Shown here piece by piece: positions 45,968 to 52,317 of a stretch of 52,317 nt of DNA. The position numbers were made by a program, and so were the translations under genes. Position 1 is the first letter of the stretch. Each line of letters starts with the position of its first letter. Below the pieces are notes generated by a model. The model was given only the letters and a program-made list of their open reading frames with translations, searched no databases and had not been told where the DNA came from. Origin of the DNA: Candidatus Nomurabacteria bacterium (GTDB lineage Bacteria; Patescibacteriota; Minisyncoccia; Phycocordibacterales; UBA9973); NCBI GenBank assembly GCA_943356675.1, contig CALRFQ010000004.1:1-52317 (forward strand), read 5' to 3'.

Positions 45968-47035
45968 ATGGGAGAAAATCATACAAAAACTACTATTTCA
46001 ATATCTACAGGGACCCTATTTCGGGTGCTACTTATTGGTGTGCTTGTGCTCGCTGTGTATAAGCTAAGGTCTCTTGTGCTCGTGCTTTTCACTGCTATAG
46101 TAATAGCTTCATTTATGCAGTCGGCACTTGCTAGGGTGAAGAAATATGTGCCAAACAGATCACTTGCTGCATTTATAATTTATTTTATTTCAATATCAAT
46201 ATTCGCAGGATTATTCTCTGTATTCATTCCAGTATTCCTCGAAGAAATGTCCGCACTTGTAGCACAGCTCGGACCATACATACCAAGCAATAGTATTCTG
46301 AATACTTTCCAGAGTTCTTCACTTACTGGTGCAAAAGATGTGGCTACAAGTATTGCTGGCAACGCATCGCTCGGTGATGTGATCAATAATGCGAAGAATT
46401 TAGCCGGAACTTTCTCTGGTGGATTTCTTGCGATCTTCAGTTCAGCATTCGATGGATTGTTTAATATGGCACTAATTGTAATTATTTCTTTTTATCTATC
46501 AGTGAATGAGAAGGGAATAGAAAATTTCCTACGCATAATTATCCCTGCGAAATTTGAAGAGTATGTGATAGGTCTTTGGCAGAGGACAGAGCGCAAGATT
46601 GGCTTATGGATCCAAGGTCAAATGCTTCTTGGTATTATTATTGGCGTGCTCTCATATCTAGGGCTCACAATCCTCGGGGTAAAGTATTCTCTAGTTCTCG
46701 CTCTTATTACAGCTTGTTTTGAGCTCATACCATTTGGAATGCTTCTTTCAATTTTGCCTGTTATATTATTCTCTTACTTAGATGGTGGCATATCATTGAC
46801 CGCGAAAGTTTCTGTGCTTTATTTTATGCTTCATCAATTTGAGAATTATTTGATTTATCCACTCATAGTGAAAAAGGTTATCGGTATATCTCCACTCATT
46901 GTAATCGTATCTCTTCTTGCTGGTGCAGAGCTAGCTGGGTTCTGGGGAGTAATACTTGCTATACCATGTGCAGTGCTCCTTCTCGAATTCCTAGATGACG
47001 TCGAAAAGAAAAAGATATTTTCTGAAACTAATTAA
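45968..47035 (+). CDS. AI-2E family (UPF0118) membrane protein
   Basis: Multiple TM; LILGVLSYLGLTILGVKYSLVLALITACFELIPF-type region; HQFENYLIYPLIVKKVIGISPL. Confidence 0.9.
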   Translation: MGENHTKTTISISTGTLFRVLLIGVLVLAVYKLRSLVLVLFTAIVIASFMQSALARVKKYVPNRSLAAFIIYFISISIFAGLFSVFIPVFLEEMSALVAQLGPYIPSNSILNTFQSSSLTGAKDVATSIAGNASLGDVINNAKNLAGTFSGGFLAIFSSAFDGLFNMALIVIISFYLSVNEKGIENFLRIIIPAKFEEYVIGLWQRTERKIGLWIQGQMLLGIIIGVLSYLGLTILGVKYSLVLALITACFELIPFGMLLSILPVILFSYLDGGISLTAKVSVLYFMLHQFENYLIYPLIVKKVIGISPLIVIVSLLAGAELAGFWGVILAIPCAVLLLEFLDDVEKKKIFSETN

Positions 47036-47038
47036 TAT

Positions 47039-48490
47039 ATGAATAAAACATTTTACATTACAACTACACTTCCATATGTGAATGCACCACTGCATATGGG
47101 GCATGCACTTGAGTTTATTCGCACAGACGCTATAGCTCGCTACAAGATGGTTCAAGGATACGACGTGTATTTCAATACGGGTACTGATGAGCATGGAGTG
47201 AAGATATATGAGAAGGCAAATGAACAGGGTATGACAGCTCAAGAATTCGTAGACAAAGGCTTTGCAGTATTTAAAGAACAGCTTGAGATGTTTGGTGTAT
47301 CAAAAGATGTGCATTTTATACGCACTACAGATAAGCACCACGAGGAGGCCGCTCAAGAACTATGGAGAAGAGTGGAGAAGAATGGCTACATTTACAAGAA
47401 GAATTATGAAGCGAAGTATTGTGTGGGCTGTGAAAGTGAAAAGACTGATTCCGAGCTTGATGAAAAAGGGGAATGTAAGGATCACCCAGGCAGAGCACTC
47501 CAAATAATAAATGAAGAAAATTATTTCTTCAAGTATTCTGCATTTCAAGATAAACTTCTTGATTTTTATAGTAAGAATACAAAATTCGTAATTCCAGAAT
47601 TTCGCTTTAATGAAATGAAATCTTTTGTGGAAGGAGGACTTCAAGACTTTTCTATCTCACGTATCAAGTTAAAAATGCCTTGGGGAGTGACGGTGCCAGG
47701 AGATGAGAACCAAGTAATGTATGTGTGGTTTGATGCACTTACAAATTATATATCTACACTCGGCTGGCCAGAGAATAATGAGCAATTTGAGAAGTATTGG
47801 CTAAACGGAACACCCACACAGTATTGTGGCAAGGATAATACTCGCTTTCAGTCTGCAATGTGGCAAGCTATGCTTATGGCCGCAGAACTTCCAAATTCAC
47901 ACCAAGTGGTAGTGAATGGTTTCATTACTGCAGATGGTGGACTCAAGATGTCGAAGACACTTGGAAATGTAGTGGACCCTCGCGACATTGTAAATGAATA
48001 CGGTACAGATGCACTAAGATACTTTTTACTTGCCGAAGTTTCCTCTTTTGAAGATTCACCATTTACGATTGAGCGATTTAAAGATTCATATAATTCCGGA
48101 CTTGCAAATGGGATAGGGAATTTAACGAACCGTATTATGAAAATGGCAGAGACTAACCTCGAAGTTTGGCCAGAAATTCCTCAAATGACAATGACAGAAG
48201 ATTGGGTGCCTGCCATAACTGCTATGGAGAATTTCAATATTCAAGAAGCGATGGGTGTGCTAATGAAGCACGTGTCAGAGCTCGATGAGCTTATCCAGAG
48301 CAAACAACCTTTCAAACTCGTAAAGACAAATAAAGAAGAGGCAATCGAAATCATAAAAGACTTGGTAATTAAATTAAATAATATTGGCATAATGCTTGCT
48401 CCAGCACTCCCAGAAACAAGTAAAAAGATTTTGGAGATTGTAGCATCGAAGAAAATGCCAGAGGCACCGCTATTTCTTAGAAAAGATTAG
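47039..48490 (+). CDS. metG: Methionyl-tRNA synthetase
   Basis: TTLPYVNAPLHMGHALEFIRTDAIARY...TGTDEHG...LKMSKTLGNVVDP. Confidence 0.96.
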   Translation: MNKTFYITTTLPYVNAPLHMGHALEFIRTDAIARYKMVQGYDVYFNTGTDEHGVKIYEKANEQGMTAQEFVDKGFAVFKEQLEMFGVSKDVHFIRTTDKHHEEAAQELWRRVEKNGYIYKKNYEAKYCVGCESEKTDSELDEKGECKDHPGRALQIINEENYFFKYSAFQDKLLDFYSKNTKFVIPEFRFNEMKSFVEGGLQDFSISRIKLKMPWGVTVPGDENQVMYVWFDALTNYISTLGWPENNEQFEKYWLNGTPTQYCGKDNTRFQSAMWQAMLMAAELPNSHQVVVNGFITADGGLKMSKTLGNVVDPRDIVNEYGTDALRYFLLAEVSSFEDSPFTIERFKDSYNSGLANGIGNLTNRIMKMAETNLEVWPEIPQMTMTEDWVPAITAMENFNIQEAMGVLMKHVSELDELIQSKQPFKLVKTNKEEAIEIIKDLVIKLNNIGIMLAPALPETSKKILEIVASKKMPEAPLFLRKD

Positions 48491-48529
48491 CTTCATTTTA
48501 TCTTCACGAAATGGGTATATAATGAGTGT

Positions 48530-49195
48530 ATGAAGATACTTTTAGTGGAAGACAATGTAAAACTATCGAAGTCTATCAAGCAGGGGCTTGAGCAGGAGGG
48601 CTTTGCTGTGGACTGCCTTTTCGACGGTTTACTTGCTGAAAGCAGGCTTAAAATGAGCTCTGATGAGTATGATGTGGTTATCCTAGACAGAATGCTCCCT
48701 GGGAAAGATGGCGTATTGGTGTGCCGGTCCGTTCGTGATTCTGGCGTAACCGTGCCTATAATAATGCTTACAGCTCTTGATACAACTGGGGATAAGGTGG
48801 AAGGGCTTGATTCTGGAGCGGACGATTACTTGGCCAAACCTTTTGAATTCAGTGAGCTCGTAGCAAGACTGCACGCACTGCTTCGCCGCCCGAAGAACTT
48901 AGCACCTGATAAGGTAGAGCTAGGAGACATAGAGCTAGATACTACAAATAAAATCGTGAAGTATAAAGGTAAGGAAATTACTCTCACACTCAAGGAATTT
49001 ATGGTGCTGGAATATTTGATAAAAAATAGAGGTAAGGTGATCTCGAGAGACACTCTGTATTCACACGCTTGGGATTTCGCTGATTCATTATTTAGTAACA
49101 CTGTCGATGTGCATATTAAAAATTTACGTAAGAAGTTAAAAGACAATGGAAAAATTATTCAAACAGTACGAGGGTTGGGTTACAAAATTCAGTAA
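48530..49195 (+). CDS. OmpR-family response regulator
   Basis: MKILLVEDNVKLSKSIKQGL, VVILDRMLPGKDG, winged-helix C-terminus ending VRGLGYKIQ. Confidence 0.95.
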   Translation: MKILLVEDNVKLSKSIKQGLEQEGFAVDCLFDGLLAESRLKMSSDEYDVVILDRMLPGKDGVLVCRSVRDSGVTVPIIMLTALDTTGDKVEGLDSGADDYLAKPFEFSELVARLHALLRRPKNLAPDKVELGDIELDTTNKIVKYKGKEITLTLKEFMVLEYLIKNRGKVISRDTLYSHAWDFADSLFSNTVDVHIKNLRKKLKDNGKIIQTVRGLGYKIQ

Positions 49196-50177
49196 TAAAT
49201 TAGAGAAAGACGCTTTTCTTAAAGCGCGTATTCGTCTTACATTAATTTATACAGGTACTGCTGCATTTATCCTTGGAGTTTTCAGTTATATATTGTACGG
49301 TTCACTCGTAGCTCAGCTTTATGACTCTATTCAAGATAAAATATTTGATCCAAAGCTTAGGCATTTATTTTTAGATCGTGCGCAAGACATAATTCAAAGC
49401 CGTATAATTTTCGATGACATAATCGTCCTATCGTTTGTGTTAGTCTTAGGATTTCTTCTTACGAAGTGGACACTAAAGCCTATAAAGGAAAGTATGGATA
49501 GGCAGAAAAGGTTTATAGCGGATGCATCACATGAGCTTCGCACACCTATCGCAATACTGAAAACTCAAGTGGAGGTAGCTATGAGGAAAAAGCAGATTTC
49601 AAATGGTGAAGCTCAAGAAATCCTAAATGATGTATTAGGTGAAGTGAATGTGCTTGCGAACCTCGCAAATAATTTGCTCAGTCTTTCCAAGCAAACTTCA
49701 GATATTTCTAAAAAAGGATTTACAAAAATTTCAGTAAACAAAATTTTAAATGAATCAATACTGAAAATGAATGTGATTGCGGAAGAGAAGAAGATTGCAT
49801 TAGTAAATAAGGTTGAGAGTATGGAGAGTTATGTAAACGGCGATTCTGTAATGCTTACTCAGCTATTCTTCAATATTTTAAACAATGCTATTAACTACAC
49901 ACCTGTGGGTGGAGTGATTACAATATCAAATAAAGTAAAGAATAATAATACTGTAATAAATATAGAGGATAATGGTAAAGGCATATCTCACGACAAGCTA
50001 CCTTATATTTTTGAACCATTTTATAGGTCACTTGATAGTGATACTGTGCAAGATGGGGCGGGTCTTGGGCTCACTATAGCGAAATCTATTGTGGATATAC
50101 ATAGTGGAGAGATATCTATAAAAAGTGAGGAAAATAAGGGCACAAATGTGGAGATAACTTTGCCTCTTACTTCATAA
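49146..50177 (+). CDS. Sensor histidine kinase
   Basis: Two TMs, HisKA RFIADASHELRTPIAILKTQVE, HATPase NAINYTPVGG...IEDNGKGI...GAGLGLTIAKSIV. Confidence 0.95.
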   Translation: MEKLFKQYEGWVTKFSNKLEKDAFLKARIRLTLIYTGTAAFILGVFSYILYGSLVAQLYDSIQDKIFDPKLRHLFLDRAQDIIQSRIIFDDIIVLSFVLVLGFLLTKWTLKPIKESMDRQKRFIADASHELRTPIAILKTQVEVAMRKKQISNGEAQEILNDVLGEVNVLANLANNLLSLSKQTSDISKKGFTKISVNKILNESILKMNVIAEEKKIALVNKVESMESYVNGDSVMLTQLFFNILNNAINYTPVGGVITISNKVKNNNTVINIEDNGKGISHDKLPYIFEPFYRSLDSDTVQDGAGLGLTIAKSIVDIHSGEISIKSEENKGTNVEITLPLTS

Positions 50178-50206
50178 TACCTTCATGTAGCTTTGGTATA
50201 GTTTAC

Positions 50207-50230
50207 ATACTTCAAAAGTCGTCGAAGTAT
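50207..50230. promoter_or_regulatory. Inverted repeat ATACTTC-N10-GAAGTAT upstream of 50248
   Basis: Perfect 7-bp arms just upstream of a gene adjacent to the two-component system. Confidence 0.4.
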
Positions 50231-50247
50231 TAATAAAAATAAATTTT

Positions 50248-50562
50248 ATGAATATCGAACTAAGTAAGAGTGAACCGCAGACAATAAGCGTGAGTAAGAA
50301 TAAAGTAATAGTTGCATTGTGTTTCGGAATACTTATTATGATTGCGATGAATCTGTGTATGGCGATGCAATTGCATCATGTAAGGGGTTTTGAAAGAGGT
50401 GGTGAGCGTTTTGGAAGAGGCAGTATGATGTATGGTAAGCAATTTAATAACCAGTATCCTACTATGATGCAGGGTTATAAATTAAATAGTCAGGCATCAG
50501 AAGGAGCTGCAACTATAAATTCTGGAGCTACTTCCGCGACCAAAGTAGCCCCAGCTCAATAA
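50248..50562 (+). CDS. Small membrane protein with His/Met/Arg/Gly-rich external segment
   Basis: TM VIVALCFGILIMIAMNLCMAM followed by QLHHVRGFERGGERFGRGSMMYGKQFNNQYPTMMQGY. Confidence 0.65.
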   Translation: MNIELSKSEPQTISVSKNKVIVALCFGILIMIAMNLCMAMQLHHVRGFERGGERFGRGSMMYGKQFNNQYPTMMQGYKLNSQASEGAATINSGATSATKVAPAQ

Positions 50563-50591
50563 TAAATAAAAGAGTAATAGCTTCGATTAAT

Positions 50592-50620
50592 AAACAGCAC
50601 ACGCTCCCCGTGTGCTGTTT
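50592..50620 (+). terminator. Terminator-like hairpin
   Basis: AAACAGCACACG-ctccc-CGTGTGCTGTTT. Confidence 0.75.
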
Positions 50621-50644
50621 GCTATTTTGTGCTAAATTATAGTT

Positions 50645-51487
50645 ATGGAATTCAAATACATAGACATACATGCACATACGAACTTCAAGGCCTTCGATGA
50701 GGACAGGAAGGAGACTATAGAGCGGGCACTAAATGCTGGGGTGATGGTGATGAACGTGGGCACACAGATAGATACCTCTAGGAAAGCCGTGGAAATGGCA
50801 AATGAATTTAATGAGGGAGTGTATGCCATTATAGGGCTCCACCCGATACATACTGGAGCGTCGTATCACGACGTGAAAGAGCTTGGTGAAGAGGGGAAGG
50901 CTTTCACTTCTCGCGGGGAAGAGTTCAATGCGGATGCATACCGAGCACTCCTTAGAGATCCAAAAGTTGTGGCTATTGGTGAATGCGGGCTAGATTACTA
51001 CAGATGCACAGAGGAAACTATTGCGAAGCAGAAGGAAGCTTTCATCGGGCAAATAAAACTTGCGAATGAATTTAAGAAGCCACTAATGCTCCATATTCGA
51101 AATAATCCTGAAGATAAAACTCATGATGCATACTCTGATTCACTAGAACTTTTGAAACAATATGCAGAAGTGAAAGGGGATGTGCACTTCTTCGCAGGTA
51201 GCTTAGAAATTGCGAAAGCATTCGTGGATTTCGGATTTACGATTTCATTTACTGGAGTGCTCACTTTCACTCATGACTATGATGAAGTAGTGAAAGCAAT
51301 CCCGCTTGAGATGATAATGACAGAAACAGATTCGCCATACATCACTCCTGTGCCATACCGCGGCAAGCGCAATGAGCCAATGCACGTGCGTGAAGTAGTA
51401 AAAAGAATCGCCGAAATAAAAGGACTCTCTGAAGAAGAAACAGCTAAGATCCTATTTGCTAATGCTAAGCGAGTATTTGGAATTTAA
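50645..51487 (+). CDS. tatD: TatD family DNase
   Basis: YIDIHAHTNFKAFDED...AIIGLHPIH...VVAIGECGLDYYR...MTETDSPYITPVPYRGKRNEP. Confidence 0.95.
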   Translation: MEFKYIDIHAHTNFKAFDEDRKETIERALNAGVMVMNVGTQIDTSRKAVEMANEFNEGVYAIIGLHPIHTGASYHDVKELGEEGKAFTSRGEEFNADAYRALLRDPKVVAIGECGLDYYRCTEETIAKQKEAFIGQIKLANEFKKPLMLHIRNNPEDKTHDAYSDSLELLKQYAEVKGDVHFFAGSLEIAKAFVDFGFTISFTGVLTFTHDYDEVVKAIPLEMIMTETDSPYITPVPYRGKRNEPMHVREVVKRIAEIKGLSEEETAKILFANAKRVFGI

Positions 51488-51519
51488 ATTACAAATTTTT
51501 TTGTTTAGTATTTTAAATA

Positions 51520-52317
51520 CTAGTTAATATTTTGATACCAAATATCATTGATTTTTACAAATTTGATTGTATATTTGGAAGTATTTCCATATTCATTTTG
51601 TTTATTAATTTTGACTGTGGCAAATGTTTCTTTAATATCCCATATTGTGTTTTTAGATGCAAAATCTTCTGGAACTATATCTCCGATTAAAAATGCATCT
51701 ACCATATTCATCATTTCTGTCAGTGCCTCATTATTGATAATATCATCAGTTGGCCCAAGAGGAGTAAGAATTAATATATATTTCGTAAATTCTTCAATAT
51801 CTCTAGCTATGATGATTTTTCTAAATAACGAAAATGATTCTTGAATTTTAATCTGTGTGGGACTTAATGAAACTATATCGTTTCTAATTACTGTAGGAGT
51901 TGTCTGGTGTTGTGCTAAGGTAAAAGGAAAATCCCTTACTACGAAATCAGTTGAGGTTAGTTCACCTACTGGCAATTTTAATCGCAATATTCCTTCGATT
52001 TTTACAATATCAGTATCTGAACCACTAGAAAGTTCACCAGAGGCAAATGCTAAAATATTTGGTGATGGATATTCCAAGTACTTTGTATTAATAATAGGCT
52101 CAAAGCTATCGTCAAAACTATCATTTAGTCTAATTAAATTTTTGCCAGATTGGTCAAAAGCCCCAGTAATTTTTATATTTACAGAATCTATGTCATTGTT
52201 TTTTACAATATTTGGTATTGGCACCATCCGTATTTCTAGACCAAAGTCACCTAGAATTATGGGTGACTTTGATTTATCATGAACTTTTATCATAGCAAAA
52301 CCAATATTTTGGGATAT
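51520..52317 (-). CDS. Hypothetical protein (5' end beyond window)
   Basis: Reading frame stays open through the right edge (..ISQNIGFAMIKVHDKSK..); no recognised domain. Confidence 0.6.
   Translation of the reverse strand: MSQNIGFAMIKVHDKSKSPIILGDFGLEIRMVPIPNIVKNNDIDSVNIKITGAFDQSGKNLIRLNDSFDDSFEPIINTKYLEYPSPNILAFASGELSSGSDTDIVKIEGILRLKLPVGELTSTDFVVRDFPFTLAQHQTTPTVIRNDIVSLSPTQIKIQESFSLFRKIIIARDIEEFTKYILILTPLGPTDDIINNEALTEMMNMVDAFLIGDIVPEDFASKNTIWDIKETFATVKINKQNEYGNTSKYTIKFVKINDIWYQNIN

Noticed and set aside
1-52317. Alternative genetic code (UGA recoding)
   Set aside because: TGA terminates the MazG-like ORF at 19540-19542 and Trp residues are encoded by TGG; no evidence of recoding.

Overview
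AT-rich, gene-dense bacterial chromosome segment with gene content typical of Candidate Phyla Radiation / Patescibacteria (Parcubacteria-like; inferred from protein content, no database search). TGA is used as a stop (19540-19542), so there is no sign of UGA recoding. No rRNA, CRISPR or transposase was found, and no convincing tRNA by eye. Main blocks: (1) membrane/lipid genes, an MFS transporter and two tandem Cys-rich proteins with duplicated zinc-ribbon-like modules; (2) thioredoxin-like + DsbB, CutA, FKBP and a MacA/MacB-type exporter with two permeases; (3) secE-nusG-rplK with no rplA after it; (4) a thymidylate/nucleotide block (MazG-like, DHFR, TrpR-family regulator, ThyA, deaminase, SHMT, thymidylate kinase, dUTPase, NUDIX); (5) three consecutive exported repeat proteins (2 NHL-type, 1 LRR) with shared C-terminal peptidoglycan-binding-like modules; (6) aminoacyl-tRNA synthetases (Arg, Ile, Gly, Met), M16 peptidase, a two-component system and TatD. 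Top observations: a histidine-phosphatase (RHG) domain embedded in the catalytic domain of IleRS; a TrpR-family regulator co-directional with folA next to two perfect palindromes (18 and 36 bp) that closely resemble the E. coli trp operator; a dispersed degenerate heptanucleotide repeat family (CCTAGAA-like) in argS, ileS and upstream of nusG; -10 boxes placed 6-8 nt upstream of many start codons, predicting leaderless mRNAs; and the paired Cys-rich novel protein family.
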